Shown here one piece after another: positions 11,771 through 23,910 of a stretch of 64,000 nt of DNA. The stretch comes from Saururus chinensis (lineage: Eukaryota; Streptophyta; Magnoliopsida; Piperales; Saururaceae): assembly GCA_035235625.1 (NCBI GenBank), contig CP141145.1, positions 19,470,563-19,534,562 on the forward strand. Reading direction: 5' to 3'. Under the pieces are notes generated by a model that saw nothing but the letters and a program-made list of their open reading frames with translations, was not told where the DNA came from and searched no databases. Every line of letters begins with the position of its first letter. Position 1 is the stretch's first letter. Both the position numbers and the translations under genes were made by a program.

Positions 11771-12249
11771 CTAAAGGAGGAGGCAGTGACAACATACAAA
11801 GAAGGAAGGAATGAAGTGAATAGGAGCAAGTGGCCAAGATACATAGAGCAGGAGGCATCAACATCTCTTTACTCCTTATTCAAGATAGACACCCTACATG
11901 CCCCATATTCTAGAAAGCCCCATAACTATCCTTCATCTATTTTCTTTGCCTCTACTTCATGGGGTCATATCTTGCTCTCTCAAATTTGTATTGGCACATT
12001 CTTAGTGGTAAGGTGGGGCAATTATCTTGTGGTTTTACCTGACTATCGAAATTGATCATCACATTTTATAACCCATTTCAAGTTCAACCCCATTGAAATT
12101 TTGACAACATATATTATTATAATTTCTATGAATCATAATATCTACCCATCACAATTTAAACCCCATCACAATTTAGAAACCTATATCATAGCAATATAAA
12201 TACCATATACCATTGCAATTTCGATACCATACATTATCTCAATTTCTAC
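11771..12249. other. Non-coding gap with short CAATTT repeats
   Basis: An open frame of 89 codons here has no recognisable motif and I do not call it a gene. From about 12110 there are repeats around ATCTACCCATCACAATTT that recur near 13960-14005. Confidence 0.4.
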
Positions 12250-13900
12250 ATATCATACTATCTAGAATGATTTACCTAAATAGCCAATGAATACATTGTA
12301 GTACACAAAATGTCACACATTTCTGTGTAATACAAAAATTACCCTGTGTGCATGTAAACCTCCATGCATGTGATAGGAATTGTCTAAAATACCCCTTTCC
12401 TTTTTTTTTCATCTATTTAACTTCACCAACCCAATGCTACCCTTTGGCCATAGCTTCGGCTTTGACTCTACCACCTTTACCACCGAGTCTACCACCTCTT
12501 CCATTGACTCTACTACCTCCACCACTGACTTCATCATCTCTGTTTCATCTACCTTATTCTTCACCTTCTCCTCCACCGTTGCCTTCTCTCCTCCCCTCCT
12601 ATGCCACCTCCTCCTCCTCTTCCTCCTCTCCTCCTCTCCTCCTCTTGCTCCTCTCCTCCTTCCTTCCTCTCTATCCTCCTTGGTTTTGCCTCGAAATTTG
12701 AGAAAAATAATCATATACTAGTCATCGAAGTTATTTGGCAAAAATCTCTACAAACTCAAATTTAAAAAGTTGAACCCATAAGAATGTTGAAATACTAAAA
12801 AAAAAGAGTGAGTGTTTTTTTATTCTAATCTTTTTAATGCTAACCCAAACCTCATATTGGTAGTCAATTGACAGTCAACAAACAAATTTATTGTAGTAAA
12901 GGGGATGTAAAACAATATTTTGATTAACAGTATCTCCCTTAGTATTTACATTGAATTATCTCAACAAACTGAATAGATAAATAAAAAAATAAAGTAGATT
13001 TTAAACACACAATTGTCTACTATCGATTGTCCTAACTATTAACTATCAATTATCATATGTCCTACACTAGAGACCACATTCTTCTCTGTCACCAACAAAC
13101 TTTTACTAATGTGTGACAACCAATAGTCGAGATAGTTGACCATTACATCTACTTTAATTCTTTTGTTTATCTATTTGGTTTGTTGAGATAATTTATTGTG
13201 AATCCTGAGGGAGATACACTCACTCATTATGTTGTCTTACATACTCTTTAGTACAATAAATCTATTTGTTGGTTGCCAAATGTCAATTGTTGATTGTCAA
13301 CTGCAAGTATGAGGTTAAGGTTAGCATTAGAAAAGGCTCCCAATCAAGTAAAAATAAAACCTACCCTTCATTTTGAGTAGTTTAACATGTTTATGGGTTT
13401 TCACATTTGAGCTTGCATAAAATTTTAATAGCTTCATCAGCTAGTTTCTGGCCAATCTTGTCAAATCGGGGAAGGACGTAGAGAAAGCAATCGATGATGA
13501 AAAGAGGAGGATATAGGTGGAGAGAGAGAGAGAGGAAGCGAGTAGGAAGAGGAGGAGGGGAAGTAGGTGGTGGTGGCAGAGGAGGGAAGAGGTGAAGGCA
13601 ACAGTGGAGGAGGTAGTGAAGATGAAGGCTGATGAAGTGAAGCCAATGGTGGAGATAACGAAGTCAGTGGCTAAGGCAGGGGAGTTTATAGCAGAGGTGG
13701 TGGAGCCGGTGGAAAAGGTTATAGTCGAAGCCAAAGTAACCGGCAAAGGGAAGCAATAGGTGGGTTATGTTATAAGGAAAAAAATTGGAAAGAAGTATTT
13801 TAGATAATTTCTATGTGGAGGTTCACATGTGCATAGAACTATTTTTTGTGTTATAGTGTATTCTAGCATCATTTTGATACATCACTCTAATATCTACTGA
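12250..13900. repeat. Foldback structure: large imperfect inverted repeat
   Basis: The left arm (about 12250-13040) reappears reverse-complemented in the right arm (about 13110-13900), leaving a small centre. Matching landmarks: TTACCCTGTGTGCATG near 12340 against CACATGTGCATAGAA near 13825; GGCTTTGACTCTACCACC near 12450 against the complement of 13700-13735; TCTCAACAAACTGAATAGAT near 12960 against its complement near 13170. Arm identity is roughly three quarters by eye. I saw no transposase or clear target duplication. Confidence 0.75.
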
Positions 13901-13989
13901 TTGCAACAATGTCCCATCAAAATTAAAACACCTATATCAACACAACTTAGGCAGCATAGTCTATAGCAATTTCTATCAATTGTAATATC

Positions 13990-14260
13990 TACCCATTGCA
14001 ATTTAGACGGCTCTGTGAGAGAGAAGGGAGAGCAGTGCACGTAGGAGGAGGCGAAAAGGGTGGACAAGAAGATAGAGGGGGCGATGGCTAAAGGAGAGAG
14101 AAGAGGGAGGAGGTGGTAGTGATTGCGCACAATGGAGGAGGTAGCAGCAATAACTACATGCAGAGGAAGAGGTTATGATGGAGTAGAAAGGGTGGGGCAG
14201 TGGCGCTGCACAAAGGGAGGGGAAGCAATTTCTAGAGGAGAATACAAGTAAGGGTAAGTG
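13990..14260. repeat. Purine-rich degenerate minisatellite, left part
   Basis: GA-rich sequence with repeated GGAGGAGG(T/C)GG(A/C)AGTG-like words. It continues at 19077-19330 once the solo LTR inserted between is removed. ORFs inside are low complexity. Confidence 0.6.
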
Positions 14261-14680
14261 TGTAAGGATTCTCATCTCTAAACCGGTTTTTGTTTCTTTT
14301 AATTATCGGTTATCGTGAGGTTAACACGTTTTTTGATTTATTCGGTGGTTTGAAAGATAGATGGTGTTTATGATGGTTTTAATCAAAATCAACTTTAAGA
14401 TTGGTGGTTTTAAGTGATTTTGAATCACATGTGAATTTTTGGGATTTTTTGGAATTTTCACTATTTTTCCAAAAATTAGGGTTTTGGAGGGACCCCTGTG
14501 GGCCCCACCGTCAAAATTTTAGTTTTTGTGTCAAATAAACCCAGATATCAACTTAAGGTTATACAAAAAATTTTAAAATTTTCTCAGATTTAATTAGTGC
14601 TCAAATTTGTAAAATGCCCATTTTTAGCCTATTTTTCTATTTACACCCCACAACTTACCCATACACACCCCAAAGCTTAC

Positions 14681-14688
14681 TATAAAAG
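14681..14688 (+). promoter_or_regulatory. TATA box candidate of LTR-A1
   Basis: TATAAAAG sits about 420 bp into LTR-A1. The equivalent TATAAAAG is kept in the inverted relative at 56904-56911, which supports a retained LTR promoter. Confidence 0.5.
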
Positions 14689-17341
14689 GCCAAACCTGAG
14701 CCATTCCCATTTTGGGAATAGGTTGAGGAGGAGAGGTCAGGCCTAATCCCCAATTAGGCCCAGATTAGAAGGTGTTTAAACTAAGCCCATTCTAATTAAG
14801 CACTAAATCCTAGCTTTCTTATTAATCCCTTCTAAATCTACCATTTCCCCTTTGTTTCAATTTGTTTTTAAACATTAAAACTACTGATTTGTATTTTTAC
14901 TACAAACCTTAGCTGTCAAAATCTGATTTTTATGTTCAACAAGCCCTAGATCTAAGTTTTTAATTAGGGTTTTCTTTGTTAAATCGGTTTTAATGGAGTT
15001 TAATTCAAACTCTATGTCTTTGTAAGGTTTTCAAGAAGGGTGACCATCAAATCCAAGCCTAATCAAGGGATAAGGTAATGGACTTTGGAAATTTCAGTCT
15101 TTCTATGGTAAAACTCTTGATTTTGTGGTTTATTTTGAATGGAGTTACTTGATTTAGTATTCTATTGACATGATTAGAAAATAGTAATCTTTAATCTCGA
15201 TTTCATAGGGTTTTATCTTGTTATGATGTGGTTTAGCATTCTGGAAGTCATGGTGGACTTTTGATGGTATTTAGGTTCTTAGATGATGATTTGGAGTGTT
15301 ATTAATGGAGTTTCGGTTTGAAAATTCGAAAGGAAGAAGAAGGTCATTTCTGCCTTGATGGCGTTCGAACGGCCCTTTTGGTGTTTGAATGGCAACACTG
15401 TCAGATCGATAGATTTCTAGTTTAGCTGATCGAACGGGCCTCCTGGGTGTTCGAACGTCGAAACTGTAAATTCAAAATTTTCCTGTTTAACCGATCGAAC
15501 GGCCTTCTGGGCGTTCAAACGGCTACACAACAGAATCTTGTTCAATTTGTATGATGTTTATTTCGGTGATTCTACTTTAACTTGCCAATTTTATATGAAT
15601 GTGGAGTATTTTGAGCAATAATATGCTACTGGAAAGACATGCCATTGAGGTTAGGAAGTTGAGGTATACATTTAAGAGATTTGTGGAATGACTTGTGGTT
15701 TGTGGTATATTGTTGGAATTGTCATCTTGAAGTTATGAATGACGGATTCTCTATGGTTAAGCATGTTTTCAGTAGGACTACAACCTATTAATGGACTGAT
15801 TTGTCATGATAAAATGTGGTTAGTTGATGTATGAATGTTGGTGAATGTCATGGCGTAAAGATGAAGTGAGTGATCTTATATGTGTTTAGCCTTTGTGGTT
15901 GAGCTTTGATTTGAGTTAGGATTTCAATGATTCTTCGTCTATGATTTTTGCTGGAATTCATGATTAGATGTTAATTCACATGTGTAGTGTGGTAGTGAGT
16001 TAATTTCAAGCATGTTGAAATGCATTGAGTGAAGTGCTTCTACTAGGAACACACACACATGTGGGAATTTATGATGATGATGAAGCTTGATATTATGATT
16101 ATGAATAATGCATTAAGGGCAGTTGAGAGCACTTATCATGAATTAGGATTCATGTATGCCTTGCCCACGTATGTACCATGCTGCATCATGAAAATAGATT
16201 TCCAATTGAGGCTTTATCGAGGTTAATCGAATTTGACCGATTGGATGCAATGTGGGAAATTGTGTGCCGGATTGATCGGTCGTGGCTTAATCGAAACTTG
16301 ATTGGTCCGAAAGGACATGTTTTGATTTGAGTTCTTGTGCGGAACGAGTGCACTCCCTGGGTTGAGTCTAGAGAAATAGAATTATGTGGGGATGAGTTGT
16401 GTACTTGTCATGCGGATGTGATTGTTATTATGAGTGTCATCTGGACCCTAAGAATCCAGTGTGGTATGCCGTGTGCACCCGCTACCACGTGTTCTAGGGT
16501 TTCCTGTGTGGGAACTCGGGCTCTCCCCTCCGCAGGAGATGTCCCTGGGTGAACACCCATGCTCTAGATTCTCTGTATGAGAATGAGACATCCTTTGCCA
16601 GGATTGTCCAGGGCGAGCAGTTTTTAGCGATTGACAACCCGAATTTTCTTTAATTCTTGTGTAGAATTTTGGACTATGACATGCCTTCGTGGCCTTGTCT
16701 GTGTTCCCGTCTGTGTGACGCTAAATTGTGATTACTCCTTGATGGGGGCTGATATTGTAACGACCCATTTTCCGGTTACGCTTAACCCGGGTGGGTTAAG
16801 GGTAATTTAGTAATTTGAGGTTAGTGTTAGGGGGTTTTATTAGGTGAAATCCCCGTATCCTGGTAGAGCTCGGAGTAACGAGCGTGGCGAATCAAAGAAC
16901 ACACGAAACGGAGGTCGGGAACGAAAGTTATGACCTCGGGAAGTGTGCCACATGAGCGGGGCCTGCTCAAAAAGTGCGGGATAACCTACCCATGTGTGGT
17001 CTAGTTTCAAATGGCTCGTCGATATGAGTCTATCGGTACTAAGAACGCACGATTCCGACCTCGGGAAAAAATGTCATATGGGCGGGACCCACTTTGAAAG
17101 TGCGGGATGACCTACCCATATTTTCGTCTTATTTTGAAGGGCTCGTTGACACGAGTCCATCGGTATCAAGAGCGTGCGATTCCAACATCAAGGTTGGAAG
17201 TTATCGTGTTTTGAGGTTAAAATATTATTTAAATAAAATAATATCATTCTGGATAGGATCGACGATGCAGTGGATAGGTCTGACGACAAAGCAGATAGGA
17301 TTGATAGTGGATAGGATTGCTGACAAAGCGGATAGGGTTGA

Positions 17342-17381
17342 CACGTGTCAACCTCACATCTATCCAATTTTTCTATAAATA
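17342..17381 (+). promoter_or_regulatory. G-box plus TATA box in LTR-B
   Basis: CACGTG (17342-17347, within ACACGTGT) lies about 30 bp ahead of TATAAATA (17374-17381). This is a plausible U3 promoter; G-boxes bind bZIP or bHLH factors in plants. The spacing is seen; activity is inferred. Confidence 0.5.
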
Positions 17382-17820
17382 GCATCCTTGACATCCAGAA
17401 GAAAAAAAGGGAAAAAGAGAATTCTCTCAACGTTTTCCTATTTCTCTCCCACGTTCAGAAACTTCTATTCTTCGTTTCTCACTCATTTTAAGTCCGATTC
17501 GAGTCATTCTTGAGGCGTTCCTAGCTAATTCGAGGGTGATCTACGCAATGGCATAGTCCATCTCTCAAGTTGGCGCTCCTAGAAGAGAGGAACGAACCGG
17601 GGCAAGAGGAGGCTATGTCCGCTGTCTCTGGAAGGGGAGGATGCCCAGAAATGAGCAGCCCAAATACTGCTACCTCGTGAGACATCAGGGGAGTAAGAGT
17701 TTCTTACCTCCTATTTTAATTTTTTAACGACATGTGCTAGTTATGACGTGTTATGATATGATCTATATGTTTGCTATGCTTATATGATATGATGTGTGCT
17801 TTTATGTCATGATGTGTGTT

Positions 17821-17975
17821 GTCTCGCTCTACGGGAGAGCGAGACGTGTGGTGTGTGTTCGTTCTCGGCTCAGTGATGGAGCGAGACGTGTGAATGTGAT
17901 GCATCCGCTCTGGAATAGAGCGAGGCATGTTGTGGTGGTCGTGTGGTGCTCGTCTCTATGATAGAGCGAGATGTG
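17821..17975. repeat. Array of short GCTCT/AGAGC hairpins in LTR-B
   Basis: About four units, each with an inverted pair such as TCGCTCTACGGGAGAGCGA, followed by GA(C/T)GTGTG. Unit spacing is about 40-55 bp. Confidence 0.7.
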
Positions 17976-19076
17976 TGTTGCCGGTGTTTTATCGGGTTTT
18001 TGTATAACTCCGATTAAATATTCAGAGATACGTATTTTATACGTATGTGTTTTTGGTATGCCGGTTGTATGTAGTAGCCAATAGGCAGAACTACGTCCGG
18101 ATCCGATCGTATCGGAGTAACATCGTGGATGTTATCCGATATGTACGTAGGCAACCAACGGCAATGCAACATTGGCCCGGTCCGAATTAGTTATATAATT
18201 AGGCCAGTTCTTGCCTATGCGCAATAGAGCGCTAAAGTTCTTTAGCGCGTAGAGGAACGAAAAGACTCTCGCACTTAGAGTGTGCCGCTCTTGGTTCTGG
18301 GTTTGGTTTTTATCGTTTTCGGACCCCCGGCCCAGATTGGTTCTCGGGTTGGGGCGTCACAGATATGATGTGATGCATGGTTGGATATGTATGTTAGAGA
18401 TGCATTTTATGTAGGTTGATACGATGTGAATGGCACTATGTGGATTATACACTACGATGCAGGTTTAGGTGATGTGTTTGTGTGATCAAAATATGATACA
18501 TCTCGTCAATCTTAGATCTAAATGAGTTTATTGCTATGCTACCATATTTTTGATGATGATAGTTATATTAAAAACCATTGCTGAGTTTGTTAAACTCACC
18601 CATCTTTCTTGTGTTTTTGCTTTGGGGCTACGTGGTGCGACACGCAGACGGACAGGATTTCCTCTTTGAGGAAAGGTCGGAGATGACTTGGATGTGATCG
18701 TGGAGATTCTTATGTGATTTATTTTCCTTGGTTATGCTTTATGATTAGAACCTTTGTGTAGGGTTCTCTATTGGATTTTTATGCTACTTTATACAGTTGT
18801 GATGCTTAAGACCTATTTTGAGCCGGTGTGGGCTATGGTTGACTAAGCATGTGGGTTTGAGACTAGTTGTTTACTTTGTGTTAAACAACTATCTTTCTTT
18901 TCTTCTTATCTAATCTTGCTCAAAGGAATGTGCGTACTTCGTATTTCTGTTAAGTCGCCCGTGGTTAGGGTTAAGTCTTCCGCTAAACCGTTTCTCAATC
19001 TCTCTTGTCGCCCCTGTGCACTTGACCGGCCCCTGGACCGGGTTCGGCTTAGGTCGGGCAACACCGGGGCGTGGCA

Positions 19077-19330
19077 AAGTGGGAGGGGGAGAAGGGAGAA
19101 CAACACATGGTGGATGTAATAATGCACAAAGGAGGAAGCAATAGTAGGTGGAGGTGAAGGCAGCAATGCAGAGAGAAGGAAGCTGTAGCAGGTGGAGGTG
19201 GCAATGCACAGAGCAAGATGCAGTAGCAGATGAGGGTAGAGGAAGGGAGGAGAAGGCAGAAAGGGAGGTAGAGGTGGCAGCATTGAGAGGAAGAGGTGAC
19301 AACAACCAGAGGACATGGGGGAAGAAGGAT
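19077..19330. repeat. Purine-rich degenerate minisatellite, right part
   Basis: Continues the tract at 13990-14260. Repeated words of the kind GGTGGAGGTGGCAATGCA occur roughly every 35-40 bp. No gene. Confidence 0.6.
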
Positions 19331-19605
19331 AATGGGAGGTTATTTTGGCAAAATTCAATCATTCTTACCATCTTTGTCTTTACCTTAAACTAATAAGAAA
19401 GTAATAGCCTGATTTGGATAACTTATCTATTGTAAAGCCCATCTTATAAAGCATTCTACATTTTAATATTTTGTAGTAATAGTTTGAACTACTTCCACTG
19501 CCAAATATCCTGCACACATCTCCTCGAAACAAGTTTCATTATTCCTATAAAGTTGTATATTATTGGCATCCAACAGAAAAACAACCTAAGTTACATGTAA
19601 ATGAA

Positions 19606-19829
19606 TTTCTCTCTTTAATTTTCTATTTGTTTTACAACTCTTTAAATAGAGAAATATGAATACAATCAGTGAGATACATATTGAGGAAGTTTAGAGAGAG
19701 TGAGATATATAAGGAGGTTTGAATTGTGATAAGTCTTTGACAGAGTCCAGCCTTTTGGATGCTTGTGAACAGTCATTGACAGAGTCTAAGGCTGTTGGAT
19801 GATTGGTTAAGCCATAGTGGTCTATTACT
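19606..19829 (-). repeat. copia-2 3' LTR
   Basis: Shares CAACTCTTTAAATAGAG, ATGCTTGTGAACAGTC and AAGCCATAGTGGTCTAT with the partner LTR at 33696-33948. The inner edge follows a polypurine-like CAGGGGAG on the minus strand. The left edge is approximate. Confidence 0.75.
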
Positions 19830-21600
19830 CCCCTGCAAGATGAAGGTGGTAGCAACATTCAGCTTGGAACACAGAAACACGAGGCCAGCACGACGGACAC
19901 CTTTTTGTAAAAAAATCTGAAACTTATTTAGCAGAGGAAACACAGGGAGACAATGAGAGCTTTGCGTGAAACTTTTTCACGAATAAAATGGTAGTCGACC
20001 TCAATTTGCTTAGCTTGTGCATGAAAAACAGTGTTAGCACTAAGATAGATGGTAGAAACATTATCCCGGAGGATGCATGGAGCATGAGGTAGGCAAATGT
20101 GAAGGTCTCTAAGAAGAAATTGAAGCCATATTATCTCCGCACAATTGTTGGCAAGACCCTTGTATTCTGCCTTAGCACTAGAGCTTGCGACAAAGGGCTG
20201 ATTCTTAGCGCTCCAAGATATTAGATTGGGGCCAAGATAGATAAAAAATCACTAGTGGAGTGGCGGTCAGTAGGGCAACTGGCCGAATCAGAGTCAGTGT
20301 AATTGAAGAATATTGAGAGAGCAATGCATGATAGTGAACTTCAGATAGAACAGAATGCTTTTAGCAGCAACTAGATGAGATGTGCGAGGAGCAGGGAGGA
20401 ACTTACAAACCTGTTGAATAGCGTAGGAGATGTTGGGTCTCGTCACGTTAAGCAATGTAATGGACCAACTAAACTTTTGTAAGCAGTGGGATCAGCCAAG
20501 GGTTCACCAGCAATGAGAGATAGCTTGCTTCCAGTAGCGACAAGAGTAGAGATGGGCTTGATCCCATCAATCGAGGTAAAGAAGATCATTGATGTATTTC
20601 TTCTGAGAAAGGTGCAGCCCTCTCTAATGGTCCGATGCGCATCAATGCCTAAGAAAAAATGCAACGAGCCTAGGTCTTTCATAGAAAATGTCCGCCCAAG
20701 GTGAATAATGAGTTGATTAATAAGGGAAGTGGCCAAGTTAAGATAATGCCATCCACATAAATCAACATAAATAGTGTACCTTGTGATGAGTGATGGTTGA
20801 AAAGGGAAGAGTCTTCTAGTGAATGATGGAAGCCATAATCTAAAAGAAATAAGCTTGGGCTTTGATACCATGTCCTCTGTGTACGTTTAAGGCCATAAAG
20901 GGATTTGTGTAGATGACATAATGAGGCCGGTAAGGATCAACAAAGCCTTGGGGTTGATACATTAAACCTCTTCACGAAGATTACCATGTAGAAAAGCATT
21001 TTTCACATTTATTTATCGAATTGGCCAAATAAGGGGATAGAGCAAGAGAGAGGACCACAAGAATGGTGTCTTGTTTGATGATGGGACTGAAGGTGTCATC
21101 ATAATCTCACCCGGGCTGTTGTGTGAACCCTTTTGCTACAAGCCACGCCTTGTACCTATCAATGGTTTCATCTGGTTGAAGTTTGATGTGATGTACTCAC
21201 TTATTCCCAACAATATTCTTGTATGAGGGGGGCAGAACAAGGGTCCATGTTCCATTGTTGAGCAAAGCATTGAACTCAAAATCCATAGCTGCACGCAAAG
21301 CCAGGTTTTTGATAGCATAAAAGTAATAGGAAGGAGTGGTTGAGGATTCAATATTGAAGAGTATGTGTGAAATAGAATAATGGGTTGCATGGTATGCTTT
21401 ATGTTTGTAGGTCCCAACCATACTATCAGTTACCATGAGGTGAACCCGAGTGGGAGTTACATTGGCTAGGTGAGGGGTGGGAGGAGAGGACTGAAGTGGA
21501 GGTTGGGAAGAGGATGAGATAGGAGGGGAGGCCATAGTGGATGGCAGAGGTGCGTGACTGGTGTCAGATGATTGGAGAAATGGGAATGGTGGGCAAGGCA
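19830..21600 (-). pseudogene. copia-2 reverse transcriptase and RNase H
   Basis: The minus strand shows the RT start FNALLNNGTWTLVLPPS (near 21240), the later RT block MKDLGSLHFFLGID (near 20650) and an RNase H end with IEVDYHFIREKV (near 19990). These are diagnostic of copia elements. The frame changes several times. A catalytic YVDD-equivalent region near 20750 reads YVDLCGWHYL, so the active site is damaged. Confidence 0.85.
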
Positions 21601-22647
21601 AGGATTGGTTTCATGACTGAGGGTGATGATATGCGGGGGGGGGGGGGGGGGGAGGCTGAGTAGCAACAAATGGATAAAGATGCTCATAAAAAATAACATG
21701 GCATGAGGTATAGAGGCATCAAATGGGTAGATGAAGAAATAAATAACCTTTGTGGTTAGAGGAGAATTCCATGAATACACATTGTTGAGTCCAAATTTGT
21801 AACTTGTTATTGTTATAAGGGCACAAATAAGGGTAGCAAGCACAATCATATGCTTTGAAAAGGTGATAAGTGGGAAACTGTCTAGTAAGCTTCTCATATG
21901 GGAAAATAAAATGGAGCATATGGGTAGGCAATTTCTTGATTAGATAGACAACATCCAAAAAGAAAAATCCCAATAAGCATAGGGCACTTTACTATGCCTT
22001 ATGAGAGAAAGAGCTAATTCAACAATATGATGATGATAGCACTTAGCATAACCATTTTGTTCTAGTGTATATGGACATGCAATTTGATGAGTAATACCTT
22101 GATCCATGAAAATTTTCATGAAAGAATGATAAATATATTTGCCTTTGCCATCGATTGGTAAAATTTTATACGACGATCAAATAGATTTTCCACCATCTTT
22201 TTAAATGTTTGAAACACAGTAAATGCATCTAAGTTCTTAAATAGAGAGAGAGAGTCAAATAAACTTGCTATAGGCATCAACAAATATAAAATAAAATTTG
22301 AATCCATTGATAGAGCAGATAGGAGAAATCCCCTTATGTCCAAATAATTAATTTCCAATGGCTGTGCGGCATAGAAAGAATTAGAAATAAATGGAAATGT
22401 ACAACTTTTGCCCTCGTTATAGGAGGAGCATATTGTATTGTTGCTTGTAAAAGAATGAATTGGAATATAAAATTTATGAATAACTCTCCCAACAGTAGAA
22501 TGGGAAGCGTGTTTAAGTCGATGATGCCATAGGTCCATGGATGTGCTCTCACCTAGTAAGCAGAAGTCATGATTTTTGTTGAATTTGTTGAGTACCAAAT
22601 GATAAAGTCCATCCTTAGTCAGCTCTTTAAGAAGTACATGCCTTGTT
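21600..22647 (-). pseudogene. copia-2 integrase with pre-integrase zinc region
   Basis: The minus strand reads GLYHLVLNKFNKNHDFCLLG, then MDLWHHRLKHASHSTVGRV, the HHCC-type pre-integrase domain of copia polyproteins. The integrase core continues leftward with stops. An 18-G run at 21635-21652 interrupts it. Its right edge at 22647 is the insertion point of the LTR element at 22648-29068. Confidence 0.8.
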
Positions 22648-23910
22648 GTCTTTGAGTTTATATCTATCTAGTTACCTAGAAGATTACTAAATTGCCCCTA
22701 ATCAGAATATCAATAAGGATAAAAACAATGAGTTCTAGCATCTTTGCGCAAATTTTTTTTACGTAGAAATTAAACTAATATTTTGTCCAAGCTCATTCAC
22801 AATTTATCAATCATCATCATTTAATTGCCATCATTCATTCCACACACGAACAAAATAATTTATATGGAAAACCCTAACACTTGTTAAAAACTATGATAGT
22901 TCCAAAGGAACCAAATCAATGTAGTTGAAACTAAAACTTTACAATGACATGTAAACCACCAAGTTTTTTTAGACTCTAATACAAGCTCCTTTTGTTTAAA
23001 TCATTATTGATGGCTTTTAAGTCCTATCTTTGAAGCACTTGAAACGTTTTCCTCTTTACCTTGTCTTTGTCTCCTAGATTTCAACAAGAACCCTTGTTCT
23101 ATTGACTTTGACCTTGTGGAATCCTCAATTTCTCATTGAAGATATACTACAACTCACTTAAAAACTCTGTGTTTTAACTCATTTAGTTGTGGATTGTCTT
23201 CTTTAATTCACCATTATTCTTCAAATCAAAGCTTCATGTAAATTCTCCTTTTGAAAATAATAAGTAAATGTATAAACTTTTTTTTCTCTACTCTCCTCTA
23301 AGTTTTCCACCCTAAAATTACATGATTTTATAACCCTCATCTAGCTCCTTAAGTCAATTTAGAATTTGTAATTGAATAAAGAATGAAATTGATATCAAAA
23401 TGTCTTAATTAGGGTAACCTGTACTTGGATTGATATGTTGTTCCAAATAGTAATTGGTGTTCACTATTTGTTTTGTGAACCATCTTTATGTAATCGATGA
23501 ATTCACATGAGCTATTGATTGATACCTCTTGACTTCATATTCCATAGGACTAAATCAAAGGGTGATCAATTGTTTACTTCTTTGCTATATGAAATTAATC
23601 ATTTTGCCTAACAAATTATTATTTTACCTTTCTTATCCTAATTCCATTTGAAGCCTCTAAAATCACTTCTAAAACTTCATAAAGTAATTTTTATATGCAA
23701 ATATAATCTGAATAAGCTTCAAACACCTTCAACATTGTTCAATCTTTTGTCTTGATCAATAAGAATACTTTTGCTTAAGTATGTTAATTCAAAATCTAAC
23801 TTGACCACAACAACCTCAAATTAGATTCTAAGACTTTATATATACACAAGGTTTCTTAGTATAATATTGACAAAGAAATCAGGCAATAAACTTGACATAT
23901 ATGTTTTTAC
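22648..23910 (-). repeat. Element C, 3' LTR
   Basis: Aligns with 27777-29068 through shared words such as GAACCAAATCAATGTA, AAGCTTCATGTAAATTCTC and GTCTTGATCAATAAGAA. Many small differences show age. Confidence 0.8.

Larger units (their letters stand above)
16756..18361 (+). mobile_element. LTR-B: solo LTR nested in LTR-A1, GATAT target duplication
   Basis: Begins TGTAACGACCCATTTTCC and ends GGTTGGGGCGTCACA. GATAT at 16751-16755 and at 18362-18366 is a perfect 5-bp target duplication. At 1606 bp with no coding sequence it is a solo LTR of gypsy type (TGTAACGACCC starts are common in plant gypsy LTRs). It splits LTR-A1, so it is the younger of the two. Confidence 0.92.
14261..19076 (+). mobile_element. 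LTR-A1: long solo LTR, AAGTG target duplication, with nested LTR-B
   Basis: Starts TGTAAGGATTCTCATC at 14261 and ends CCGGGGCGTGGCA at 19076. AAGTG at 14256-14260 and AAGTG at 19077-19081 are a perfect 5-bp target duplication. Without the nested insertion (1606 bp plus 5 bp) the unit is about 3.2 kb. It is related along its length, in reverse orientation, to 53890-57335. No gag or pol is inside, so a solo LTR is the simplest reading; a large non-autonomous element is an alternative. Confidence 0.88.

Noticed and set aside
11786-12055. 89-codon plus-strand open frame
   Set aside because: No recognisable domain, no splice or promoter support, and surrounded by repeats.
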